Shown: positions 1 to 11,044 of the stretch, one piece after another
Numbering within the stretch: the first letter of the stretch is position 1
Layout: every line of letters starts with the position of its first letter
Assembly: GCA_030435675.1 (NCBI GenBank)
Contig: JAUCMV010000028.1
Span: 1 to 38,006 of the forward strand
DNA from: Steinernema hermaphroditum
Lineage: Eukaryota; Nematoda; Chromadorea; Rhabditida; Steinernematidae
Reading direction: 5' to 3'
Length of the DNA stretch: 38,006 nt
Translations under genes and position numbers: made by a program
Notes under the pieces: generated by a model
What the model was told of the DNA's origin: nothing
The model's database searches: none
The model's input: the letters and a program-made list of their open reading frames with translations, nothing else

Positions 1-985
1 CCTTGCTCACACCAAAGAGCTCTGCATCTGACCCTCCTGCTCCAAAGTACCATAGCATTTTTATGATTGGATCTTGTAGAACTGCACGAGCCTGATCGAA
101 CGCGCCTATTCCCGTTGGGATTACTGTGGACTATCTTAGTTTCCTGCAAAACTTTCAATTCGAGACAGATAGGGCCTTGTTCATGCAAAGAGTTCTGCAT
201 CTGACCCTCCTGCTCCAAAGTACCATAGCATTTTTATGATTGGATCTTGTAGAACTGCACGAGCCTGATCGAACGCGCCTATTCCCGTTGGGATTACTGT
301 GGACTATCTTAGTTTCCTGCAAAACTTTCAATTCGAGACAGATAGTGCCTTGTTCATGCAAAGAGTTCTACATCTTACCCTCCTGCTCCAAAATTACCAT
401 AACATTTTTATGATTGGATCTTGTAGAACTGCACGAGCCTGATCCGAACGCGCCTATTCCCGTTGGGATTACTGTGGACTATCTTAGTTTCCTGCAAAAC
501 TTTCAATTCGAGACAGATAGGGCCTTGTTCATGCAAAGAGTTCTGCATCTGACCCTCCTGCTCCAAAGTACCATAGCATTTTTATGATTGGATCTTGTAG
601 AACTGCACGAGCCTGATCGAACGCGCCTATTCCCGTTGGGATTACTGTGGACTATCTTAGTTTCCTGCAAAACTTTCAATTCGAGACAGATAGTGCCTTG
701 TTCATGCAAAAAGTTCTGCATCTGACCCTCCTGCTCCAAAGTACCATAGCATTTTTTTATGATTGGATCTTGTAGAACTGCACGAGCCTGATCGAACGCG
801 CCTATTCCCGTTGGGATTACTGTGGACTATCTTAGTTTCCTGCAAAACTTTCAATTTCGGGACAAGATAGGGCCTTGTTCATGCAAAGAGTTCTACCTCT
901 GACCCTCCTGCTCCAAAGTACCATAGCATTTTTATGATTGGATCTTGTAGAACTGCACGAGCCTGATCGAACGCGCCTATTCCCG

Positions 986-1016
<31 letters not shown>

Positions 1017-1320
1017 ATTACCGTGGACTATCTTAGTTTCCTGCAAAACTTTCAATTCGAGACAAGATAGTGCCTTGTTCATGCAAAGAGTTCTGCATCT
1101 GACCCTCCTGCTCCAAAGTACCATAGCATTTTTATGATTGGATCTTGTAGAACTGCACGAGCCTGATCGAACGCGCCTATTCCCGTTGGGATTACTGTGG
1201 ACTATCTTAGTTTCCTGCAAAACTTTCCAATTCGAGACAGATAGTGCCTTGTTCATGCAAAGAGTTCTGCATCTGACCCTCCTGCTCCAAAGTACCATAG
1301 CATTTCCTTTTTATGATTGG
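1..1320 (+). repeat. Indel-rich left end of the array
   Basis: These roughly seven monomers carry far more irregularities than the rest. They include an extra A near 15-17, an insertion in the caaaattacc stretch near 391, an extra C at 444-445 (gatccgaac), seven T instead of five at 752-758, an added T and a further added A in caatttcgggacaag near 855-865, a run of 29 G at 988-1016, an added A near 1064, an added C near 1227 and a 5-base insertion in catttccttttt near 1305. Several one-off substitutions (for example near 370, 376, 402, 711, 895-897 and 1022) fall in blocks that are otherwise invariant. The rest of the window, about 36.7 kb, has only about ten length changes. The best reading is either the low-coverage, unpolished end of an assembled contig or a truly degenerate array edge. 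The sequence alone cannot decide. Confidence 0.85.
988..1016 (+). repeat. Homopolymer run of 29 G inside one monomer
   Basis: The normal cccgttgggatta of variable window L is expanded here to 29 consecutive G before atta resumes, which adds 26 bases. No other monomer has more than three G at this site. A run this long could form a G-quadruplex and stall polymerases. It is also a well-known sequencing or polishing artefact class. Its position among many other private indels favours an artefact, but real slippage at the GGG is possible. Confidence 0.9.
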
Positions 1321-4300
1321 ATCTTGTAGAACTGCACGAGCCTGATCGAACGCGCCTATTCCCGTTGGGATTACTGTGGACTATCTTAGTTTCCTGCAAA
1401 ACTTTCAATTCGAGACAGATAGGGCCTTGTTCATGCAAAGAGTTCTGCATCTGACCCTCCTGCTCCAAAGTACCATAGCATTTTTATGATTGGATCTTGT
1501 AGAACTGCACGAGCCTGATCGAACGCGCCTATTCCCGTTGGGATTACTGTGGACTATCTTAGTTTCCTGCAAAACTTTCAATTCGAGACAGATAGTGCCT
1601 TGTTCATGCAAAGAGTTCTGCATCTGACCCTCCTGCTCCAAAGTACCATAGCATTTTTATGATTGGATCTTGTAGAACTGCACGAGCCTGATCGAACGCG
1701 CCTATTCCCGTTGGGATTACTGTGGACTATCTTAGTTTCCTGCAAAACTTTCAATTCGAGACAGATAGGGCCTTGTTCATACAAAGAGTTCTGCATCTGA
1801 CCCTCCTGCTCCAAAGTACCATAGCATTTTTATGATTGGATCTTGTAGAACTGCACGAGCCTGATCGAACGCGCCTACTCTCGTTGGGATTTCTGTGGAC
1901 TATCTTAGTTTCCTGCAAAACTTTCAATTCGAGACAGATAGGGCCTTGTTCATACCAAGAGTTCTGCATCTGACCCTCCTGCTCCAAAGTACCACAGCAT
2001 TTTTATGATTGGATCTTGTAGAACTGCACGAGCCTGATCGAACGCGCCTATTCTCGTTGGGATTACTGTGGACTATCTTAGTTTCCTGCAAAACTTTCAA
2101 TTCGAGACAGATAGTGCCTTGTTCATGCAAAGAGTTCTGCATCTGACCCTCCTGCTCCAAAGTACCATAGCATTTTTATGATTGGATCTTGTAGAACTGC
2201 ACGAGCCTGATCGAACGCGCCTATTCTCGTTGGGATTACTGTGGACTATCTTAGTTTCCTGCAAAACTTTCAATTCGAGACAGATAGGGCCTTGTTCATG
2301 CAAAGAGTTCTGCATCTGACCCTCCTGCTCCAAAGTACCATAGCATTTTTATGATTGGATCTTGTAGAACTGCACGAGCCTGATCGAACGCGCCTATTCC
2401 CGTTGGGATTACTGTGGACTATCTTAGTTTCCTGCAAAACTTTCAATTCGAGACAGATAGTGCCTTGTTCATGCAAAGAGTTCTGCATCTGACCCTCCTG
2501 CTCCAAAGTACCATAGCATTTTTATGATTGGATCTTGTAGAACTGCACGAGCCTGATCGAACGCGCCTATTCCCGTTGGGATTACTGTGGACTATCTTAG
2601 TTTCCTGCAAAACTTTCAATTCGAGACAGATAGGGCCTTGTTCATGCAAAGAGTTCTGCATCTGACCCTCCTGCTCCAAAGTACCATAGCATTTTTATGA
2701 TTGGATCTTGTAGAACTGCACGAGCCTGATCGAACGCGCCTATTCCCGTTGGGATTACTGTGGACTATCTTAGTTTCCTGCAAAACTTTCAATTCGAGAC
2801 AGATAGGGCCTTGTTCATGCAAAGAGTTCTGCATCTGACCCTCCTGCTCCAAAGTACCATAGCATTTTTATGATTGGATCTTGTAGAACTGCACGAGCCT
2901 GATCGAACGCGCCTATTCCCGTTGGGATTACTGTGGACTATCTTAGTTTCCTGCAAAACTTTCAATTCGAGACAGATAGTGCCTTGTTCATGCAAGAGTT
3001 CTGCATCTGACCCTCCTGCTCCAAAGTACCATAGCATTTTTATGATTGGATCTTGTAGAACTGCACGAGCCTGATCGAACGCGCCTATTCCCGTTGGGAT
3101 TACTGTGGACTATCTTAGTTTCCTGCAAAACTTTCAATTCGAGACAGATAGGGCCTTGTTCATGCAAAGAGTTCTGCATCTGACCCTCCTGCTCCAAAGT
3201 ACCATAGCATTTTTATGATTGGATCTTGTAGAACTGCACGAGCCTGATCGAACGCGCCTACTCTCGTTGGGTTTCCTGTGGACTATCTTAGTTTCCTGCA
3301 AAACTTTCAATTCGAGACAGATAGGCCCTTGCTCACACCAAGAGCTCTGCATCTGACCCTCCTGCTCCAAAGTACCATAGCATTTTTATGATTGGATCTT
3401 GTAGAACTGCACGAGCCTGATCGAACGCGCCTACTCCCGTTGGGTTTACTGTGGACTATCTTAGTTTCCTGCAAAACTTTCAATTCGAGACAGATAGGGC
3501 CTTGTTCATGCAAAGAGTTCTGCATCTGACCCTCCTGCTCCAAAGTACCATAGCATTTTTATGATTGGATCTTGTAGAACTGCACGAGCCTGATCGAACG
3601 CGCCTACTCCCGTTGGGTTTACTGTGGACTATCTTAGTTTCCTGCAAAACTTTCAATTCGAGACAGATAGGGCCTTGTTCATACAAAGAGTTCTGCATCT
3701 GACCCTCCTGCTCCAAAGTACCATAGCATTTTTATGATTGGATCTTGTAGAACTGCACGAGCCTGATCGAACGCGCCTATTCCCGTTGGGATTCCTGTGG
3801 ACTATCTTAGTTTCCTGCAAAACTTTCAATTCGAGACAGATAGGGCCTTGTTCATTCCAAGAGTTCTGCATCTGACCCTCCTGCTCCAAAGTACCATAGC
3901 ATTTTTATGATTGGATCTTGTAGAACTGCACGAGCCTGATCGAACGCGCCTATTCCCGTTGGGATTACTGTGGACTATCTTAGTTTCCTGCAAAACTTTC
4001 AATTCGAGACAGATAGTGCCTTGTTCATGCAAAGAGTTCTGCATCTGACCCTCCTGCTCCAAAGTACCATAGCATTTTTATGATTGGATCTTGTAGAACT
4101 GCACGAGCCTGATCGAACGCGCCTATTCCCGTTGGGATTACTGTGGACTATCTTAGTTTCCTGCAAAACTTTCAATTCGAGACAGATAGGGCCTTGTTCA
4201 TGCAAAGAGTTCTGCATCTGACCCTCCTGCTCCAAAGTACCATAGCATTTTTATGATTGGATCTTGTAGAACTGCACGAGCCTGATCGAACGCGCCTACT

Positions 4301-5465
4301 TCCCGTTGGGATTCCTGTGGACTATCTTAGTTTCCTGCAAAACTTTCAATTCGAGACAGATAGGGCCTTGCTCATACCAAGAGTTCTGCATCTGACCCTC
4401 CTGCTCCAAAGTACCATAGCATTTTTATGATTGGATCTTGTAGAACTGCACGAGCCTGATCGAACGCGCCTATTCCCGTTGGGATTACTGTGGACTATCT
4501 TCGTTTCCTGCAAAGCTTTCAATTCGAGACAGATAGGGCCTTGTTCATGCAAAGAGTTCTGCATCTGGCCCTCCTGCTCCAAAGTACCATAGCATTTTTA
4601 TGATTGGATCTTGTAGAACTGCACGAGCCTGATCGAACGCGCCTATTCCCGTTGGGATTACCGTGGACTATCTTAGTTTCCTGCAAAACTTTCAATTCGA
4701 GACAGATAGGGCCTTGTTCATGCAAAGAGTTCTGCATCTGACCCTCCTGCTCCAAAGTACCATAGCATTTTTATGATTGGATCTTGTAGAACTGCACGAG
4801 CCTGATCGAACGCGCCTATTCCCGTTGGGATTACTGTGGACTATCTTGGTTTCCTGCAAAACTTTCAATTCGAGACAGATAGTGCCTTGTTCGTGCAAGA
4901 GTTCTGCATCTGACCCTCCTGCTCCAAAGTACCATAGCATTTTTATGATTGGATCTTGTAGAACTGCACGAGCCTGATCGAACGCGCCTACTCTCGTTGG
5001 GATTACTGTGGACTATCTTAGTTTCCTGCAAAACTTTCAATTCGAGACAGATAGGGCCTTGTTCATGCAAAGAGTTCTGCATCTGACCCTCCTGCTCCAA
5101 AGTACCATAGCATTTTTATGATTGGATCTTGTAGAACTGCACGAGCCTGATCGAACGCGCCTATTCCCGTTGGGATTACTGTGGACTATCTTAGTTTCCT
5201 GCAAAACTTTCAATTCGAGACAGATAGGGCCTTGCTCATACCAAGAGCTCTGCATCTGACCCTCCTGCTCCAAAGTACCATAGCATTTTTATGATTGGAT
5301 CTTGTAGAACTGCACGAGCCTGATCGAACGCGCCTACTCCCGTTGGGATTACTGTGGACTATCTTAGTTTCCTGCAAAACTTTCAATTCGAGACAGATAG
5401 GGCCTTGTTCATACAAAGAGTTCTGCATCTGACCCTCCTGCTCCAAAGTACCATAGCATTTTTAT
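1321..5465 (+). repeat. Mosaic left domain of the array, rich in the T109 subtype
   Basis: About 24 monomers with frequent minority states. The subtype reading gatagtgcc instead of gatagggcc (T at monomer position 109) has T at 1596, 2115, 2461, 2980, 4017 and 4883 here, and at 346, 694, 1071 and 1245 in the segment before. In the remaining 33 kb it recurs only at 19065 and 27545. Two of these monomers also share a one-base deletion (gcaagag instead of gcaaagag, near 2995 and 4897), so they are probably descendants of one copy 11 monomers apart. Isolated substitutions also hit the conserved blocks here (1995, 4502, 4515, 4568, 4848), which is rarer further right. An extra T lies in cctacttcccg near 4299-4302. 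Confidence 0.85.
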
Positions 5466-5548
5466 GATTGGATCTTGTAGAACTGCACGAGCCTGATCGA
5501 ACGCGCCTACTCTCGTTGGGATTTCTGTGGACTATCTTAGTTTCCTGC

Positions 5549-5663
5549 AAACTTTCTCGAGACAGCAGGGCCCTGGCACACCCAGAGAGCTGGGCATGAG
5601 CCCCCCGTTCTCAAGAAAATAAGAGTAGTATTATTATATGATTTATATAGTTGCACTGGCCGT
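5549..5663 (+). repeat. Strongly diverged satellite monomer segment
   Basis: The repeat register continues but the sequence departs sharply from the consensus for about 115 bp, then returns abruptly at gatcgaacgcgcc (5664). A hand alignment from gacag (5561) to gatcgaa (5664) keeps the same overall distance as the consensus (103 bp) with roughly 60% identity, so this is a diverged monomer and not an inserted foreign element. Four bases are missing just before it (gcaaactttctcgag). The diverged part contains ctcgag (5556-5561), an A/T-rich stretch at about 5613-5650 and no recognisable gene or transposon end. Between 5561 and about 5585 it shares states with the rare type D haplotype (cagca, ggccct, cacacc, gagct) rather than with the majority monomer. 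It may be a relict of an older or sister satellite family. Confidence 0.88.
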
Positions 5664-8600
5664 GATCGAACGCGCCTATTCCCGTTGGGATTACTGTGGA
5701 CTATCTTAGTTTCCTGCAAAACTTTCAATTCGAGACAGACAGGGCCCTTGTTCACACAAAGAGCTCTGCATCTGACCCTCCTGCTCCAAAGTACCATAGC
5801 ATTTTTATGATTGGATCTTGTAGAACTGCACGAGCCTGATCGAACGCGCCTATTCCCGTTGGGATTACTGTGGACTATCTTAGTTTCCTGCAAAACTTTC
5901 AATTCGAGACAGATAGGGCCTTGTTCATGCAAAGAGTTCTGCATCTGACCCTCCTGCTCCAAAGTACCATAGCATTTTTATGATTGGATCTTGTAGAACT
6001 GCACGAGCCTGATCGAACGCGCCTATTCCCGTTGGGATTACTGTGGACTATCTTAGTTTCCTGCAAAACTTTCAATTCGAGACAGATAGGGCCTTGTTCA
6101 TGCAAAGAGTTCTGCATCTGACCCTCCTGCTCCAAAGTACCATAGCATTTTTATGATTGGATCTTGTAGAACTGCACGAGCCTGATCGAACGCGCCTACT
6201 CCCGTTGGGATTACTGTGGACTATCTTAGTTTCCTGCAAAACTTTCAATTCGAGACAGATAGGGCCTTGTTCATGCAAAGAGTTCTGCATCTGACCCTCC
6301 TGCTCCAAAGTACCATAGCATTTTTATGATTGGATCTTGTAGAACTGCACGAGCCTGATCGAACGCGCCTATTCCCGTTGGGATTACTGTGGACTATCTT
6401 AGTTTCCTGCAAAACTTTCAATTCGAGACAGATAGGGCCTTGTTCACGCAAAGAGTTCTGCATCTGACCCTCCTGCTCCAAAGTACCATAGCATTTTTAT
6501 GATTGGATCTTGTAGAACTGCACGAGCCTGATCGAACGCGCCTACTCCCGTTGGGATTACTGTGGACTATCTTAGTTTCCTGCAAAACTTTCAATTCGAG
6601 ACAGATAGGGCCTTGTTCATGCAAAGAGTTCTGCATCTGACCCTCCTGCTCCAAAGTACCATAGCATTTTTATGATTGGATCTTGTAGAACTGCACGAGC
6701 CTGATCGAACGCGCCTACTCCCGTTGGGTTTACTGTGGACTATCTTAGTTTCCTGCAAAACTTTCAATTCGAGACAGATGGGCCCTTGCTCACACAAAGA
6801 GCTCTGCATCTGACCCTCCTGCTCCAAAGTACCATAGCATTTTTATGATTGGATCTTGTAGAACTGCACGAGCCTGATCGAACGCGCCTATTCCCGTTGG
6901 GATTACTGTGGACTATCTTAGTTTCCTGCAAAACTTTCAATTCGAGACAGATAGGGCCTTGTTCACGCAAAGAGTTCTGCATCTGACCCTCCTGCTCCAA
7001 AGTACCATAGCATTTTTATGATTGGATCTTGTAGAACTGCACGAGCCTGATCGAACGCGCCTACTCCCGTTGGGTTTCCTGTGGACTATCTTAGTTTCCT
7101 GCAAAACTTTCAATTCGAGACAGATAGGGCCTTGCTCACACAAAGAGCTCTGCATCTGACCCTCCTGCTCCAAAGTACCATAGCATTTTTATGATTGGAT
7201 CTTGTAGAACTGCACGAGCCTGATCGAACGCGCCTATTCCCGTTGGGATTACTGTGGACTATCTTAGTTTCCTGCAAAACTTTCAATTCGAGACAGATAG
7301 GGCCTTGTTCATGCAAAGAGTTCTGCATCTGACCCTCCTGCTCCAAAGTACCATAGCATTTTTATGATTGGATCTTGTAGAACTGCACGAGCCTGATCGA
7401 ACGCGCCTATTCCCGTTGGGATTACTGTGGACTATCTTAGTTTCCTGCAAAACTTTCAATTCGAGACAGATAGGGCCTTGTTCATGCAAAGAGTTCTGCA
7501 TCTGACCCTCCTGCTCCAAAGTACCATAGCATTTTTATGATTGGATCTTGTAGAACTGCACGAGCCTGATCGAACGCGCCTATTCCCGTTGGGATTACTG
7601 TGGACTATCTTAGTTTCCTGCAAAACTTTCAATTCGAGACAGATAGGGCCTTGTTCATGCAAAGAGTTCTGCATCTGACCCTCCTGCTCCAAAGTACCAT
7701 AGCATTTTTATGATTGGATCTTGTAGAACTGCACGAGCCTGATCGAACGCGCCTATTCCCGTTGGGATTACTGTGGACTATCTTAGTTTCCTGCAAAACT
7801 TTCAATTCGAGACAGATAGGGCCTTGTTCATGCAAAGAGTTCTGCATCTGACCCTCCTGCTCCAAAGTACCATAGCATTTTTATGATTGGATCTTGTAGA
7901 ACTGCACGAGCCTGATCGAACGCGCCTATTCCCGTTGGGATTACTGTGGACTATCTTAGTTTCCTGCAAAACTTTCAATTCGAGACAGATAGGGCCTTGT
8001 TCATGCAAAGAGTTCTGCATCTGACCCTCCTGCTCCAAAGTACCATAGCATTTTTATGATTGGATCTTGTAGAACTGCACGAGCCTGATCGAACGCGCCT
8101 ATTCCCGTTGGGATTACTGTGGACTATCTTAGTTTCCTGCAAAACTTTCAATTCGAGACAGATAGGGCCTTGTTCATGCAAAGAGTTCTGCATCTGACCC
8201 TCCTGCTCCAAAGTACCATAGCATTTTTATGATTGGATCTTGTAGAACTGCACGAGCCTGATCGAACGCGCCTACTCCCGTTGGGATTACTGTGGACTAT
8301 CTTAGTTTCCTGCAAAACTTTCAATTCGAGACAGATAGGGCCTTGTTCATACAAAGAGTTCTGCATCTGACCCTCCTGCTCCAAAGTACCATAGCATTTT
8401 TATGATTGGATCTTGTAGAACTGCACGAGCCTGATCGAACGCGCCTACTCCCGTTGGGATTACTGTGGACTATCTTAGTTTCCTGCAAAACTTTCAATTC
8501 GAGACAGATAGGGCCTTGTTCACACAAAGAGTTCTGCATCTGACCCTCCTGCTCCAAAGTACCATAGCATTTTTATGATTGGATCTTGTAGAACTGCACG

Positions 8601-11044
8601 AGCCTGATCGAACGCGCCTATTCCCGTTGGGATTACTGTGGACTATCTTAGTTTCCTGCAAAACTTTCAATTCGAGACAGATAGGGCCTTGTTCATGCAA
8701 AGAGTTCTGCATCTGACCCTCCTGCTCCAAAGTACCATAGCATTTTTATGATTGGATCTTGTAGAACTGCACGAGCCTGATCGAACGCGCCTATTCCCGT
8801 TGGGATTACTGTGGACTATCTTAGTTTCCTGCAAAACTTTCAATTCGAGACAGATAGGGCCTTGTTCATGCAAAGAGTTCTGCATCTGACCCTCCTGCTC
8901 CAAAGTACCATAGCATTTTTATGATTGGATCTTGTAGAACTGCACGAGCCTGATCGAACGCGCCTATTCCCGTTGGGATTACTGTGGACTATCTTAGTTT
9001 CCTGCAAAACTTTCAATTCGAGACAGATAGGGCCTTGTTCATGCAAAGAGTTCTGCATCTGACCCTCCTGCTCCAAAGTACCATAGCATTTTTATGATTG
9101 GATCTTGTAGAACTGCACGAGCCTGATCGAACGCGCCTATTCCCGTTGGGATTACTGTGGACTATCTTAGTTTCCTGCAAAACTTTCAATTCGAGACAGA
9201 TAGGGCCTTGTTCATGCAAAGAGTTCTGCATCTGACCCTCCTGCTCCAAAGTACCATAGCATTTTTATGATTGGATCTTGTAGAACTGCACGAGCCTGAT
9301 CGAACGCGCCTATTCCCGTTGGGATTACTGTGGACTATCTTAGTTTCCTGCAAAACTTTCAATTCGAGACAGATAGGGCCTTGTTCATGCAAAGAGTTCT
9401 GCATCTGACCCTCCTGCTCCAAAGTACCATAGCATTTTTATGATTGGATCTTGTAGAACTGCACGAGCCTGATCGAACGCGCCTACTCCCGTTGGGATTA
9501 CTGTGGACTATCTTAGTTTCCTGCAAAACTTTCAATTCGAGACAGATAGGGCCTTGTTCATGCAAAGAGTTCTGCATCTGACCCTCCTGCTCCAAAGTAC
9601 CATAGCATTTTTATGATTGGATCTTGTAGAACTGCACGAGCCTGATCGAACGCGCCTATTCCCGTTGGGATTACTGTGGACTATCTTAGTTTCCTGCAAA
9701 ACTTTCAATTCGAGACAGATAGGGCCTTGTTCATGCAAAGAGTTCTGCATCTGACCCTCCTGCTCCAAAGTACCATAGCATTTTTATGATTGGATCTTGT
9801 AGAACTGCACGAGCCTGATCGAACGCGCCTATTCCCGTTGGGATTACTGTGGACTATCTTAGTTTCCTGCAAAACTTTCAATTCGAGACAGATAGGGCCT
9901 TGTTCATGCAAAGAGTTCTGCATCTGACCCTCCTGCTCCAAAGTACCATAGCATTTTTATGATTGGATCTTGTAGAACTGCACGAGCCTGATCGAACGCG
10001 CCTACTCTCGTTGGGTTTACTGTGGACTATCTTAGTTTCCTGCAAAACTTTCAATTCGAGACAGATAGGGCCTTGCTCACACAAAGAGCTCTGCATCTGA
10101 CCCTCCTGCTCCAAAGTACCATAGCATTTTTATGATTGGATCTTGTAGAACTGCACGAGCCTGATCGAACGCGCCTATTCCCGTTGGGATTACTGTGGAC
10201 TATCTTAGTTTCCTGCAAAACTTTCAATTCGAGACAGATAGGGCCTTGTTCATGCAAAGAGTTCTGCATCTGACCCTCCTGCTCCAAAGTACCATAGCAT
10301 TTTTATGATTGGATCTTGTAGAACTGCACGAGCCTGATCGAACGCGCCTATTCCCGTTGGGATTACTGTGGACTATCTTAGTTTCCTGCAAAACTTTCAA
10401 TTCGAGACAGATAGGCCCTTGTTCATGCAAAGAGTTCTGCATCTGACCCTCCTGCTCCAAAGTACCATAGCATTTTTATGATTGGATCTTGTAGAACTGC
10501 ACGAGCCTGATCGAACGCGCCTATTCCCGTTGGGATTACTGTGGACTATCTTAGTTTCCTGCAAAACTTTCAATTCGAGACAGATAGGGCCTTGTTCATG
10601 CAAAGAGTTCTGCATCTGACCCTCCTGCTCCAAAGTACCATAGCATTTTTATGATTGGATCTTGTAGAACTGCACGAGCCTGATCGAACGCGCCTATTCC
10701 CGTTGGGATTACTGTGGACTATCTTAGTTTCCTGCAAAACTTTCAATTCGAGACAGATAGGGCCTTGTTCATGCAAAGAGTTCTGCATCTGACCCTCCTG
10801 CTCCAAAGTACCATAGCATTTTTATGATTGGATCTTGTAGAACTGCACGAGCCTGATCGAACGCGCCTACTCTCGTTGGATTTCCTGTGGACTATCTTAG
10901 TTTCCTGCAAAACTTTCAATTCGAGACAGCAAGGCCCTTGCTCACACCAAGAGCTCTGCATCTGACCCTCCTGCTCCAAAGTACCATAGCATTTTTATGA
11001 TTGGATCTTGTAGAACTGCACGAGCCTGATCGAACGCGCCTACT
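5664..11044 (+). repeat. Mixed satellite domain
   Basis: About 31 monomers, a mixture of majority copies and minority haplotypes. Window L alternates among cctattcccg, cctactcccg and, less often, gggtttac or gggtttcc endings. Window R alternates among gttcatgc, gttcacac, gttcacgc and gctcacacaaagagctc. One copy near 5745-5747 has an extra C (gggccctt). Minority copies concentrate at 6190-7150, 8270-8530 and 9960-10100, and the stretches between are majority sequence (for example about 7230-8260 and 8590-9480). The first type D monomer lies at 10826-10998. No net length change is seen from about 5900 on. Confidence 0.85.
10826..10998 (+). repeat. Type D monomer, copy 1
   Basis: This monomer carries the full linked haplotype called D. 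Window L reads actctcgttggatttcc, and window R has cagcaaggccc followed by ttgctcacaccaagagctc. About a dozen positions differ from the majority copy, all in the two variable windows, with the blocks between unchanged. The changes create gagctc, absent from majority monomers. The next monomer has a single window L change (cctactcccg near 11040). Confidence 0.93.

Noticed and set aside
5549..5663. Insertion of a transposable element
   Set aside because: The register is kept, there is no target-site duplication or terminal repeat, and the segment aligns to the monomer throughout at about 60%.
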